From Bradyrhizobium sp. Gha (GTDB lineage: Bacteria > Pseudomonadota > Alphaproteobacteria > Rhizobiales > Xanthobacteraceae), in the NCBI RefSeq assembly GCF_900113735.1, contig NZ_FOQM01000036.1:17111-81110 (forward strand): 64,000 nt of DNA. Reading direction: 5' to 3'. Position 1 is the first letter of the stretch. Each line of letters starts with the position of its first letter. This document shows positions 45,082 through 53,670 of the stretch, in pieces. The notes under the pieces are model-generated. The model saw only the letters and a list, made by a program, of their open reading frames with translations, made no database searches and was not told where the DNA came from. The translations under genes were made by a program, and so were the position numbers.

Positions 45082-45162
45082 GTGGCCTGGAAAGCACCGA
45101 AGATCGTCGAAGTGCCGGTTGGCATGGAGATCAACATGTACGCCTGCGCAGCGCGGAAGTAA
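45082..45162 (+). CDS. pqqA: PqqA, pyrroloquinoline quinone precursor peptide (orphan)
   Basis: 26 codons, GTG 45082 to TAA 45160. It begins with WKAPKIVEVPVG after the start and ends GMEINMYACAARK. The Glu and Tyr of ExxxY, which PqqE joins to build PQQ, are present (Glu16, Tyr20). GGGAG is 7 bases before GTG. No pqqB, C, D or E follows: a hairpin comes next and then a convergent cytochrome gene. It lies beside a PQQ-type sugar dehydrogenase. The synthesis enzymes must be encoded elsewhere if this peptide is used. Confidence 0.9.
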   Translation: MAWKAPKIVEVPVGMEINMYACAARK

Positions 45163-45176
45163 GCGATTCGCATCGA

Positions 45177-45231
45177 CCTGCCCGGCGCCAGAGCTTCGCG
45201 ACATTTTTCGTCATCTCTGGAGCCGGGCAGG
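45177..45231 (+). terminator. Long hairpin after pqqA
   Basis: 17-bp stem with one mismatch (45177-45193 with 45215-45231), 21-base loop, followed by GGCTTTTCG. It starts 15 bases after the pqqA stop and probably ends a monocistronic pqqA transcript. Confidence 0.65.
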
Positions 45232-45419
45232 GGCTTTTCGATTTCGGCACGCAGACGATCCTAAATAGAGCATTGTACGCCGCGACGCCGGATGTTTCTC
45301 GGCGAGTATCCGTCGCAGTTGTTTTTGCATCTTCTTCGCCAAACATCTGGTTGTGGGTATGGGTTCCGGAGCGCTTCGTTTGTCCGGGCCCACTGCGGAG
45401 CTTGTGGCCGCGCACGGCG

Positions 45420-46013
45420 TTATTTGAAATACGCGAGATAGTGCGCGACGGCGGTGATCTCCTCGTCGCTCATGTGATAGGCGACATCGGCCATCGCGGC
45501 GCCGCCACCGCCGACGCGCTGGCTGCTCTTGTAGTCGTGCAACGCCTTGACCAGATATTCCTCGCGCTGCCCTGCGAGCCGCGCAACAGCCTTGGTGCCG
45601 GCAAAGCTATCCGTATGACATGAGGCGCAGCGGCGGCCGACGGCAACTTCCGCGCCTTTCTTCGAGAGTTCCGGATCGTTGTCCTCGCCAGGCGTGGGCG
45701 GCGTCATGGCCGCGAAATAGGCGCCGAGACTACGCACGTCCTCGTTGGCGATGTCTTGGGCAATCGGCTGCATCTGTTCGTTCTTGCGTGAGCCGGCGCG
45801 GAAGAACACGAGCTGCCATTGCAAGAATTGATCGGGCTGGCCGGCCAGCGAAGGGATGTTCTCGGTCTGCGAGATGCCGTTCTCGCCGTGACAGCCGGAG
45901 CAGACGGCAGCCTTCTCCTGGACCGCCGCATTGTCGGCGGCGCTTGCGGAGAGGGCGCCAACTGCGAGAAGCGCAGCCGCGCTGATGGCTTGCGAGACGA
46001 ACTGCCGGCGCAT
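45420..46013 (-). CDS. Periplasmic diheme cytochrome c (c4-like)
   Basis: 197 residues. Signal peptide ISAAALLAVGALSASA. Haem sites CSGCH (38-42) and CASCH (129-133); axial Met candidates are in EQMQPIAQ and AYHMSDEE. Two-domain layout as in cytochrome c4. Follows the PQQ-type dehydrogenase on the same strand, so it may take electrons from it. Confidence 0.88.
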   Translation of the reverse strand: MRRQFVSQAISAAALLAVGALSASAADNAAVQEKAAVCSGCHGENGISQTENIPSLAGQPDQFLQWQLVFFRAGSRKNEQMQPIAQDIANEDVRSLGAYFAAMTPPTPGEDNDPELSKKGAEVAVGRRCASCHTDSFAGTKAVARLAGQREEYLVKALHDYKSSQRVGGGGAAMADVAYHMSDEEITAVAHYLAYFK

Positions 46014-46154
46014 ATGGGAATTCCGATCTACCGACCGCGTCCTTGCGGGGCGTGCGAAGCACGTGCCCGAACTCCATAACCGCGAGTCGGGGTTAAGGGT
46101 TCCGGACTTGCGCTGGACCGATCCGGAACGACGTGAGACTTTGAAATGAGAGAA

Positions 46155-46183
46155 GCTGCGGCGGCCCTGAGGGCCGCCGCAGC
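46155..46183 (-). terminator. Perfect 13-bp-stem hairpin between dehydrogenase and cytochrome genes
   Basis: GCTGCGGCGGCCC/GGGCCGCCGCAGC with loop TGA, 17 bases past the dehydrogenase stop. Minus-strand sequence after it is TTCTCTCATTTC, a modest U-tract. It may lower expression of the cytochrome relative to the dehydrogenase. Confidence 0.65.
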
Positions 46184-46199
46184 CTCCTGTCGTCGCGCG

Positions 46200-47468
46200 C
46201 TACTGCTTGCTGTAGCTGATGCGATAGATCGCGCCGGCCCAGTCGTCGGCGACGAGGATCGAACCGTCCTTGGCGAGGATGATGTCGTCGGGACGGCCGA
46301 GATAACCCTGGTCACCCTCGATCCAGCCGGAGGCGAACACCTCCTGCTTGGCATTCTTGCCGTCAGGATCGACGATCACGCGCACGATCCGGGCACCCTG
46401 ATACTTGTGTCTGTTCCAGGAGCCATGCTCAGCGATCAGGATGTTGTTCTTGTATTCGGCGGGGAATTGGTCGCCGGTATAGAACTTCATGCCGAGCGGA
46501 GCGACGTGCGCGCCCAGATTCAGGACGGGGGGCGTGAACTCCGAGCATTTGTGGCCCATCGCGAACTTATCGTCGGGCAAGTCGCCCTGGTGGCAGTAGG
46601 GATAGCCGAAATGCTCGCCGATCTTGTTGATCATGTTCAGCTTGTCGCTGGGTAGATCGTCGCTGATCCAGTCGCGGGCGTTTTCGGTGAACCAATATTT
46701 GCCGGTACGAGGATCGACGTCGCCGCCGACCGAGTTGCGAACGCCCAAAGCCCAGATTTCGGCGTTGCCGGTCTTGGGATCGACGCGCCGGATCTGCGAG
46801 ACGCTGGTCGGGGGAATGCCGATGTTGAAAGGCGGGCCGAACGGAATGTAGAACCAGCCGTCCTTGTCGGCCGCGAGGTATTTCCAACCGTGAGCGGCAT
46901 AGGACGGCATGTCGTCATAGACGACCTTGCCCTCGCCGGGATTGTCGAGCTTGTTTTCGATGTCGTCGTAGCGGATCAGCTTGTCGACCGCGATGACGTA
47001 GAGCGCACCGTCCTTGACGGCCAGACCGGTGGGCATGTTCAGCCCCTTGAGGATGGTCTTGACCTCTTTCTTTCCGTTGTTGTCCTTGATGGCATAGACG
47101 TTGCCGAGGCCGAACGAGCCGACGAACAGCGTGCCCTTGTCACCCCAGGCCATCTGCCGCGCGGCCAGCACGCCGGGGGCATAGACCTCCATCTTGAAGC
47201 CCGCCGGCAGCTTGACCTTCTTGACGATGTTGGCGAGCTCGGCATCGGACGCGCCGGTCGGCGGACCCGATGGCGGCGCGAGGCCCTTCTGCGCCTCGGT
47301 CTCGTCGCCGAGAAACCAATCGTCCGGCGGATGCGTCCAGAATTCCTTGGTGCCTGATTCGTATTTCTTCAGCGGCGTGCTTTTGTCCTGCGCATTGCCA
47401 ACGCTGGTTCCCGCAAGGAGGCTCACGGCTGCAAGCGCCAACACGGACCGATGGATCATCGATGTCAT
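46200..47468 (-). CDS. PQQ-type soluble sugar (sorbosone) dehydrogenase family protein
   Basis: 422 residues. Signal peptide SVLALAAVSLLAGTSVGNAQ. Beta-propeller features of the sorbosone/aldose dehydrogenase family: LPAGFKMEVYAPGV, LNMPTGLAVKDGALYV, WALGVRNSVGGDVDP, WFTENARDW, EHGSWNRHKYQGARIV and YLGRPDDIILAKDGSILVAD. The family oxidises sugars in the periplasm using PQQ; the substrate is not predictable. GGGGAG lies 7 bases before ATG 47468. Cytochrome gene downstream, orphan pqqA beyond. Confidence 0.85.
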   Translation of the reverse strand: MTSMIHRSVLALAAVSLLAGTSVGNAQDKSTPLKKYESGTKEFWTHPPDDWFLGDETEAQKGLAPPSGPPTGASDAELANIVKKVKLPAGFKMEVYAPGVLAARQMAWGDKGTLFVGSFGLGNVYAIKDNNGKKEVKTILKGLNMPTGLAVKDGALYVIAVDKLIRYDDIENKLDNPGEGKVVYDDMPSYAAHGWKYLAADKDGWFYIPFGPPFNIGIPPTSVSQIRRVDPKTGNAEIWALGVRNSVGGDVDPRTGKYWFTENARDWISDDLPSDKLNMINKIGEHFGYPYCHQGDLPDDKFAMGHKCSEFTPPVLNLGAHVAPLGMKFYTGDQFPAEYKNNILIAEHGSWNRHKYQGARIVRVIVDPDGKNAKQEVFASGWIEGDQGYLGRPDDIILAKDGSILVADDWAGAIYRISYSKQ

Positions 47469-48319
47469 CGCGTCACTCCCCTAACGCAGCCGCCAGGGCT
47501 GCATGTTCTTTGTTTTGCTGTTTGACTCGGTCTGTCGAGGTGGCAGACGCGAAAAGGTTAGCACATCTGCTAGCGGTGAGAAGCACGTCGCATGCGTCGC
47601 AGTTGCGCTCCGAAAGAAATTGAGGGGTAGGCGCATATCGCGACGACAATGATCTCCTGCAACGCGGAATCGGCCTGCGCGCAGCGCAAACTTCGAAACA
47701 ACACCATGCACAGTAGGCCGGCGGAAGCTGGGTTGTGCGCGGAGACGCCGGCCACGCAGCTGAAACATCATGCGAATTGACAAAAGCGGCGGCTATTTGG
47801 TCTCGAGCCAGGGCCTCGAAGTGAAAGCGTTGGTGTTTTTGGTCCCAAGCGTTTGAAAGTGCTAAAATACCGCCGCGTTATGGGTCTTTCAGATCGCGAC
47901 CGGCGGAGGCCGTCCGTGAAGATCGAGCGAGCACTAGCAATTGCGGCTCAGGCACGGGCCAGACGGCGTGTTTCTTCCGATCCTTCTGCGCCATACAGCC
48001 CGGAGCGACAGCGTCGTTCGAGCGACCCGTCCCACTGCGCGATGGGCGCGGCCGCTTTCTTGAAGGCCACGCTGGCGGCCCGGAGCGGCCGCCACGCGAC
48101 TGTCTCAGGAAGCATGGCAACCCCGCTGCGAGGGGAGGTGACACTAGGGTCACATTTCGCCAGCGTCATGAAATTTGAAAGTTGGTCTGTGGCGATACCG
48201 GCCTAGGTCTCGCCGTCCACCCGGGACGGCCGACGCGCGTCAGGCGATGGGCCGGTTCTCGCAAACCGCCACTCGCAGAGTCGTTCGGGAATTCATTTAC
48301 GCTCGTGAAGTGGAGCTCT
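47469..48319. other. Long intergenic region
   Basis: 851 bases, divergent only with respect to background frames. The part next to 47468 should hold the dehydrogenase promoter. Frames on both strands across 47850-48200 are Arg/Ser/Pro-rich and contradictory, with no ribosome site, so no gene is called. Confidence 0.4.
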
Positions 48320-48751
48320 TCAGTCCCGGTAGCGGCAAAATTCGTCCCCGTTGTCGTATTCGAAGCAGATCTTGACGCGGCGGCGCGGCCGATCCTCATC
48401 TCGATATCGCGACTGACGGTCCATGTCATCATCATCGCGCTGCATTCGCCATCCACCGCCCATGGTGCGATGGTCCATGTCTTGCATCATGCGACCCGTA
48501 TGTTCCTGACGCATCCGGTCCATGCCCACGCGGTCCTCGTTGCGCCGCTGGGTTGTCCAATCGCGGTTAACACGGGTGTCTTCCGCACTCTTACGATCCT
48601 GTTCTCGGGCTTGGTCGGACTGTTGTGGTGTGCGGTCCGGCTGCACAGGAATGGTTTGGGGAGTCGTGCTCTCAGGCTGTTGAGCAAACGCCAAAATGGG
48701 AACAAAACTAGCCGACAGGATCAGAATGGTAGCTATTGCTGACGTACGCAT
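48320..48751 (-). CDS. Exported charged hypothetical protein
   Basis: 143 residues. Signal peptide TILILSASFVPILAFAQQ. The mature part is very rich in Asp, Arg, Gln and Met (MDRMRQEHTGRMMQDMDHR), likely disordered, ending with a two-Cys segment (KICFEYDNGDEFCRYRD). Strong GGAGGATG site before ATG 48751. Function unknown. Confidence 0.7.
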   Translation of the reverse strand: MRTSAIATILILSASFVPILAFAQQPESTTPQTIPVQPDRTPQQSDQAREQDRKSAEDTRVNRDWTTQRRNEDRVGMDRMRQEHTGRMMQDMDHRTMGGGWRMQRDDDDMDRQSRYRDEDRPRRRVKICFEYDNGDEFCRYRD

Positions 48752-49109
48752 GGTTCATCCTCCGAGAGAATGCTCCACAACGGCTTGACGAAAGCTTCGT
48801 TTCTAATCGCAGCAAACATTCGGACCAGCTTTGGAAGAGGCCCGCACCAGATGCCCTAAGGTCATCTGATGCGCGAAGCAGGCTTTCCCGCCGGGTCGAC
48901 TCCTTGCCGTTTGGTTGGATGGTCAGGTTGAGTTTGAGACGAGCGACCGAGAGATAAGGCGCGTCTCCGCTGGAAAGGCGGTCCTCGTCGAGGATACACA
49001 CGGGAAGGGGCACATCTCGCGCCATCCGCCGGAAGTACAAAGTCTTATCTTGGTCATGCTGCCGAGCGGCCTTGATCCTCCTTCTGCGTAGTAAGCTATT
49101 GGTCCGACT
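48752..49109. other. Intergenic region, ambiguous minus-strand frame
   Basis: 358 bases. A minus-strand frame from 49040 to 48708 reads RDVPLPVCILDEDRLSSG and could be coding, but it would cross the promoter and signal-peptide codons of the exported protein and has no ribosome site. Left uncalled. Confidence 0.3.
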
Positions 49110-49197
49110 CGAAGTTGGCCCGCGTCTCAGGGAGCTCCACTCATCGCGCCAGAGCGGACCAGATTAGCTCAACCTGAGTTCTTCGCATTTTGACCCG
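49110..49197 (+). repeat. Dispersed intergenic repeat, copy 1
   Basis: About 85 bases, from CGAAGTTG to TTTTGACCCGA, matching 50590-50677 in the same orientation at roughly 80 percent of positions. Best-conserved block: GAGCGGACCAGATT, then CTCAAC-TGAGTTCTT and TTGACCCGA. Confidence 0.8.
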
Positions 49198-49232
49198 AAG
49201 ACCGACCCAGCCAAGGCTCCGACAACCATTCG

Positions 49233-49400
49233 CTAAAATTCGAGCTTATCCTGCACCGCGACGGCGCCAGCCTTGGCGCATGCCTCGTTCTTGTCGCCAC
49301 CTGGTGCGCCCGCCACGCCAATGGCCCCGAGGAGCGAAGCAGCACGCGCTGGCGTCAGCGCCATCCAACACACCGCCGCGATTAGCGACAAATGTTTCAC
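49233..49400 (-). CDS. Small exported protein (hypothetical)
   Basis: 55 residues. Signal peptide LSLIAAVCWMALTPARA, then a short Gly/Ala mature part (AIGVAGAPGGDKNEACAKAG) ending VQDKLEF. AGGAGG lies 4 bases before GTG 49400. Mature part of 35 residues; unknown. Confidence 0.45.
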   Translation of the reverse strand: MKHLSLIAAVCWMALTPARAASLLGAIGVAGAPGGDKNEACAKAGAVAVQDKLEF

Positions 49401-49560
49401 GCGCCCTCCTGCGTGCCAGCGCTTGCGGGAGGCTAGCACCTTGGACCGGTCTCGACCAGAGGTCAGTTCAAAGGCCATCTTTTAAGGTGGATGATCTCCC
49501 CGCCTACGCTTGTGTTATCCTTCGCCGGGGTTGAGCGATCCATGTTCTGGATCTTATCCG

Positions 49561-50544
49561 ATGAACCGACGCGATTTCATCAGGATGCTCGTTGGCTCAG
49601 CAGTCGCTTCGTCGCCCGCGCTGCGTGCGCAGAAGTTGCCAGGCAGCATGGCGCGGATCGGCTTCCTTGGCGCGGCGACGGCTGCTGGCTCAGCAGGCGC
49701 AATCGAAGCTTTGCGATCCGGCCTACAGGAGTTCGGCTACGTCGAGGGCCGGAACATTGTTCTTGAGTTTCGCTGGGCAGAAGAGAGGTACGACAGACTT
49801 CCGCAATTGGTTAGGGAACTTATTTCCACCCGAGTCGATCTCCTCATCACCCATGGAACGCCTGGGACGCATGCGGCAAGGCAAGCCACTTCCACTATTC
49901 CCATTGTGATGGCCATCAGCGGCGACGCCGTTGCGACGGGGCTGATCTCAAACCTCGCAAGGCCAGAAGCCAATATCACCGGCTCGACATTCTTTCTTCC
50001 AGAACTCAACGCGAAAAGGCTCGAAGTGCTGAAGGAGGCATTTCCAAGTATTTCCCATCCGACTGCTCTTTCAAATCCGGACAATCCGGTGAGCAGGCCA
50101 ATCATTCCGGCACTGCAATCGGCTGCTACGGCGTTGGGTTTGCCTCTCGGAGTTGCGCGGTTGCAGGGACCCGGTGAGTTTGATGGCGCGTTTCAGTTCA
50201 TGGCAGGGAGTTCCGTCGATGCGGTCATCGTTACTGAAGATGGAGAGTTTGCACCGAATTTTCGCACTATCGCGGCGCTTGCGATCCAGAACAAGTTGCC
50301 GTCGATTGGGGCGAAGGAATACGGTGAGGCAGGCGGCCTCATAGGTTACGGAGCGAATATTCTCGCTCTGTATCGAAGGGCGGCCTATTTCGTGGATCGC
50401 ATTCTCAAAGGTCGCAAGCCCGCTGACCTCCCGGTCGAGCAGCCGACAAGGTTTGATCTTGTGATAAACCTGAGAACTGCCCGAACGTTAGGTCTCAAAT
50501 TTCCGCCGACACTCGCCGCACGCGCTGATGAGGTTATCGAATAG
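49561..50544 (+). CDS. ABC substrate-binding protein (TrpX/ABC_sub_bind family), Tat signal
   Basis: 327 residues. NRRDFIRMLVG at the start is a twin-arginine signal. IGFLGAATAA, LRSGLQEFGYVEGRNIVLEFRWAE and ERYDRLPQLVRELI are typical of the family. These proteins often stand alone in rhizobia without permease genes, as here. The ligand is unknown (family members bind tryptophan or other aromatics). Lies between the two copies of the 85-bp repeat. Confidence 0.85.
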   Translation: MNRRDFIRMLVGSAVASSPALRAQKLPGSMARIGFLGAATAAGSAGAIEALRSGLQEFGYVEGRNIVLEFRWAEERYDRLPQLVRELISTRVDLLITHGTPGTHAARQATSTIPIVMAISGDAVATGLISNLARPEANITGSTFFLPELNAKRLEVLKEAFPSISHPTALSNPDNPVSRPIIPALQSAATALGLPLGVARLQGPGEFDGAFQFMAGSSVDAVIVTEDGEFAPNFRTIAALAIQNKLPSIGAKEYGEAGGLIGYGANILALYRRAAYFVDRILKGRKPADLPVEQPTRFDLVINLRTARTLGLKFPPTLAARADEVIE

Positions 50545-50557
50545 TGCGTTGATTTTG

Positions 50558-51046
50558 CTACGCTGCAGGAGTCCGGAATTGGCCCATCTCCGAAGTTGCG
50601 CCGCGTCTGACGGAGTCCGCCATCCGCGGTAGAGCGGACCAGATTTTCTCAACGTGAGTTCTTGTATCTTGACCCGATGCCGACATTCCCACCTTGCTCG
50701 GCATGCTGCCCCCCGAGCCGGATTCTATGGAGCTAGAGAGGTATGTGCCAATCCACTGCAGGGCGGTCCGTTTCGCAACTTCGAGGCCAACTTTAAGGCC
50801 TTCCTTCCCGATGTACTTTCCAGCGTCTGAGGCCCACTGCTTCGCCTTTTCAGCTTTCGTATCGGGATCGCCGATCGCCTTTTGGAGATCGTCGATGCCT
50901 TCTTGCGAAATCCCCAATTCCCGCCGCGTGAACGAGGGCAGGGAGGTCGTTTGGGTGAGGGACTGCTGCACCACTTGAGAAACGTGGGCTGCGTTCGTGG
51001 CGCCGCCGACCGTGGCGATCTCAACTGAATTCGTTCTCTCCGGCAT
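50558..51046 (-). CDS. Hypothetical protein with repeat-derived C-terminus
   Basis: 162 residues. Residues 1-115 contain THR/Ser-rich and helical segments (TRRELGISQEGIDDLQKAIG, KQWASDAGKYIGKEGLKVGL) and no signal. The last 40 residues are encoded by the antisense strand of repeat copy 2, so the original tail has been replaced. Starts 2 bases after the fetB stop, so it is the last gene of that operon. Function unknown. Confidence 0.55.
   Translation of the reverse strand: MPERTNSVEIATVGGATNAAHVSQVVQQSLTQTTSLPSFTRRELGISQEGIDDLQKAIGDPDTKAEKAKQWASDAGKYIGKEGLKVGLEVAKRTALQWIGTYLSSSIESGSGGSMPSKVGMSASGQDTRTHVEKIWSALPRMADSVRRGATSEMGQFRTPAA
50590..50677 (+). repeat. Dispersed intergenic repeat, copy 2
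   Basis: Direct copy of 49110-49197: CGAAGTTG at its start, GAGCGGACCAGATT in the middle and TTGACCCGA at its end. Lies inside the 3' end of the hypothetical gene 50558-51046. Confidence 0.8.
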
Positions 51047-51048
51047 TC

Positions 51049-51849
51049 CTAACCTTCAGTCGAAATGCGGTCGAGGCGCAGTCGGTGTCGATGATCGGTT
51101 AGCAGGCGAGCGCCACCGAGGACGGCGACCAGCGTTCCTAGCCCGGTCCCACCGGCGATCAGGAACATGATCAGCAATTGATATTTGACCGCATCGACGG
51201 GCTCGACGCCAGCAAGGATCTGGCCGGTCATCATCCCCGGCAGTGAAACGAGACCGATCGCCGCCATGCTGTTCATGATCGGCATGAAGCCGCTTCTCAA
51301 AGCGTCCCTTACGGTCGGTAGCAGGGCTTGGTGTCGGGTGCCGCCGAGCGCAAGACAGGCTTCCACGGCGGCTCGTTCGCGCACCAGGCTATTGGTCAGC
51401 ACATCCAGCCCCAGGCTTATTCCGGTCATGGTGTTGCCGAGCATCATTCCCAGCAGAGGCAGCGCGTAGCGCGGATGATACCAAGGATCGGGGCGCAGCT
51501 CCGTCAGGAGCGCGAATATCGTGACGGTACCGGCGGCGAGCAGCGTGCATCCGGCACCCAGACCATACTTCCAAACCCCTCTAAGGCGCCGCTTCTGCCG
51601 CGCGACGATTTCCCGCGAGGCGAAGAGGACCATGATCAGGGCGGCGAGAGCGGTCCAGAGCGGCGACACCGCGGCGAACAGGAACGTCAGCACGTATCCG
51701 ACGAGGACGAGCTGGATCACCATTCGCACGGTCGCGATAGCGAGTTGCTTCTCAAGCTTGAGGCGGAGAACAAGCGAGAGGACGCCGTCCATGACGACAA
51801 GGAGCGCGGGCAGGACCAAATTGCTGTACGAAAGCTGGATGTAGGTCAC
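51049..51849 (-). CDS. fetB: ABC permease, FetB/UPF0014 family
   Basis: 266 residues with about seven hydrophobic segments. PLLGMMLGNTMTGISLGLD and SLPGMMTGQILAGVEPVDAVKYQ are family hallmarks. E. coli FetAB exports iron and protects against peroxide. GTG 51849 overlaps the fetA stop by four bases (GTGA). Its partner ATPase is encoded just upstream. Confidence 0.85.
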   Translation of the reverse strand: MTYIQLSYSNLVLPALLVVMDGVLSLVLRLKLEKQLAIATVRMVIQLVLVGYVLTFLFAAVSPLWTALAALIMVLFASREIVARQKRRLRGVWKYGLGAGCTLLAAGTVTIFALLTELRPDPWYHPRYALPLLGMMLGNTMTGISLGLDVLTNSLVRERAAVEACLALGGTRHQALLPTVRDALRSGFMPIMNSMAAIGLVSLPGMMTGQILAGVEPVDAVKYQLLIMFLIAGGTGLGTLVAVLGGARLLTDHRHRLRLDRISTEG

Positions 51850-52442
51850 GGCCGGCTTTCCTCGATCCCGCCGTCGTGCCTCATCGCAAGTATCCTTGAC
51901 CCGACGCGGCGAGCTTGGGCCTTGTCGTGGGTACTCCAAACGACACTCGTTCCGTTCGAAACTCGCTCGGCTATCAACGTTTCCACGGCCGCAGCGGATG
52001 CCGAGTCGAGCGCCGAGGTCGGCTCGTCCAGCAGAAGCACCCGTGATCGCAGCATGAGTGCACGAACAAGCCCCAATCGCTGTCTCTCGCCGGTCGAAAG
52101 TCGTTGGATTGACCACGGTCCGCAGTCATCAGGCAACCCCAGGCGCGTAACCAGCGGCAGGGCATCATCCCAGGCCGCAAAGTGTTCCTGTACGACGTCG
52201 GCCCACCAACCGGGCTCGGCGGCGAGGTAGGTCACCCGCCTTCGCCAGGCGGGGGCGGGCATCGCCTCTCTGAGCGTGCCGTCCAGCTTGACCGTTCCTT
52301 CGTTGGGATCGAGATCTGCGATGGAGCGGAGCAGCAAGGTCTTTCCGACCCCGGAGGGGCCCTGCAGGGCGACACATTCGCCGTCCTGCAGCTCGAATGA
52401 TACGGAGAGGTGCAGGCGTTTGAGCCCGCTGACCGTCAGCAT
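51846..52442 (-). CDS. fetA: ABC ATPase, FetA type
   Basis: 198 residues, short ATPase. Walker A GPSGVGKTLLLR near 30, signature RLSTGERQRLGLVRAL (LSTGE instead of LSGGQ, as in FetA), Walker B VLLLDEPTSALDS, H-loop WSTHDKAQ. Follows the ATP-grasp gene after three bases. Confidence 0.85.
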   Translation of the reverse strand: MLTVSGLKRLHLSVSFELQDGECVALQGPSGVGKTLLLRSIADLDPNEGTVKLDGTLREAMPAPAWRRRVTYLAAEPGWWADVVQEHFAAWDDALPLVTRLGLPDDCGPWSIQRLSTGERQRLGLVRALMLRSRVLLLDEPTSALDSASAAAVETLIAERVSNGTSVVWSTHDKAQARRVGSRILAMRHDGGIEESRP

Positions 52443-52445
52443 GCG

Positions 52446-53480
52446 TCAGAGCTTGAGTTGCAGCCGGTCAGCAACCCGCCTGGCGATCTCTATCGGCGCC
52501 TCACTCGGATAGGGGTGCACCGAGCTGACGTTGATCTCGCCGAGCACGTAGCTGTCGCTCCCGTCGGCCTCGGCGGGGCCAAGCATGAAGTCGGCGTCCC
52601 AGATCGCGGGCAGGTCACCGCCTGCGATCTCCAGCAGCGACGTTAGCTGCGGCGTCCACTCGTCCTCCATCAACCGCCGAAGCCGCTGGAAGCGCGGGTC
52701 CGCGTTCGACGTGTAGAGCCGCGGTCCGGCCCCGGAACGCGCGGCAGGCGACTCGATCAGGGCTTTGACTTTGTGGTGGCCGAAGCCGGCGCAGCGATCG
52801 CCTGCCATGTAGCAGCGCACCACGCCCTCGCTCAGTCGAGGCTGGAACGCCTGGTCGATCACGCTGTCGTTCTCGAAATACTCGGCGCAGTGACGCAGGA
52901 AATCGTCCAGCGTCAGTTCCTCGGGCACCTCCTTGGTTGCGTCCAGGACCTTGATCATGGAGGAGGTCGGCAGCTTCTCGACTTTCCAGACGCCCTGGCC
53001 GCCGTTGCCCCGGTTGCGTTTGATCACGCGCGGGCCGGCGGCGAGCCGGGCAGGCAGCTCAGCACGCATCGCCGCAGCGGTCTGATACAGCGCCGTGTCT
53101 GATCCCCAGCCCATCGAGCGGGTTCGATAAAGGACCTCCTTGGTGCCCATCTTGAGGATGACATCGGGATGGGTGCTCACCCACACGCCCTGCGCGGCGA
53201 CGTCCCGCAGCAGTTCGTCGAGGCCGGCGCGGTTTCGGCCGTCCTGAATCGGGTTGACCCAGACGAGCACGCCGTCGACTGCGAGCAGTTGTTCGCGGAC
53301 TGCGTCGGCGAAGCTCTCGTCGTAGATCGCGGGGCGCCCGTCGATGCCAACAGCGGCGAGCGCTTCGAAGACGTCGGCGAAGCGGCCGCTTTTCGAGGTC
53401 GCATCTCGACGCGCGGCAGCGTCTCCTCGTGAGAGGATGGCAACGGTACGTTTGGGACAGGGGTGTCGTTCGGTATCCAT
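52446..53480 (-). CDS. ATP-grasp-type protein (Cj0069-like)
   Basis: 344 residues. An N-terminal pre-ATP-grasp domain, then PRVIKRNRGNGGQGVWKVE (nucleotide-binding lysine and Gly-rich loop) and near the end WDADFMLGPAE and YVLGEINVSSVHPYP, where Asp/Glu/Asn bind metal. ATP-grasp enzymes join acids to amines; the substrate here is not known. GGAG is 7 bases before ATG 53480. First gene of a tight operon with fetA, fetB and a hypothetical gene. Confidence 0.75.
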   Translation of the reverse strand: MDTERHPCPKRTVAILSRGDAAARRDATSKSGRFADVFEALAAVGIDGRPAIYDESFADAVREQLLAVDGVLVWVNPIQDGRNRAGLDELLRDVAAQGVWVSTHPDVILKMGTKEVLYRTRSMGWGSDTALYQTAAAMRAELPARLAAGPRVIKRNRGNGGQGVWKVEKLPTSSMIKVLDATKEVPEELTLDDFLRHCAEYFENDSVIDQAFQPRLSEGVVRCYMAGDRCAGFGHHKVKALIESPAARSGAGPRLYTSNADPRFQRLRRLMEDEWTPQLTSLLEIAGGDLPAIWDADFMLGPAEADGSDSYVLGEINVSSVHPYPSEAPIEIARRVADRLQLKL

Positions 53481-53670
53481 GCGCAAGCTCCACGTGCTGT
53501 TGCGTGCTGCGCAGAACTTGGACCGAAGTCTCGCGGGGAGTCTGCCAACCCCGTGCGATTGAGACTATGCGAGATCGTGGCCGGGTTTCAAGGGGCGCGT
53601 CCCCTCGGGTGTTCCTTCGGATAGGCGACACGCCGACGATTGCGACGCAGCGACGGCATCGCCACGCCGC

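Noticed and set aside
39961..45162. Insertion sequence or transposase
   Set aside because: No transposase motif or clean terminal inverted repeats seen; only the integrase remnant marks mobility.
47853..48206. Overlapping frames on both strands
   Set aside because: Low-complexity Arg/Ser/Pro sequences contradict each other and lack start signals.
48708..49040. 110-codon minus-strand frame
   Set aside because: Would cross the strong ribosome site and signal-peptide codons of the exported protein at 48751; cannot be excluded but not supported.
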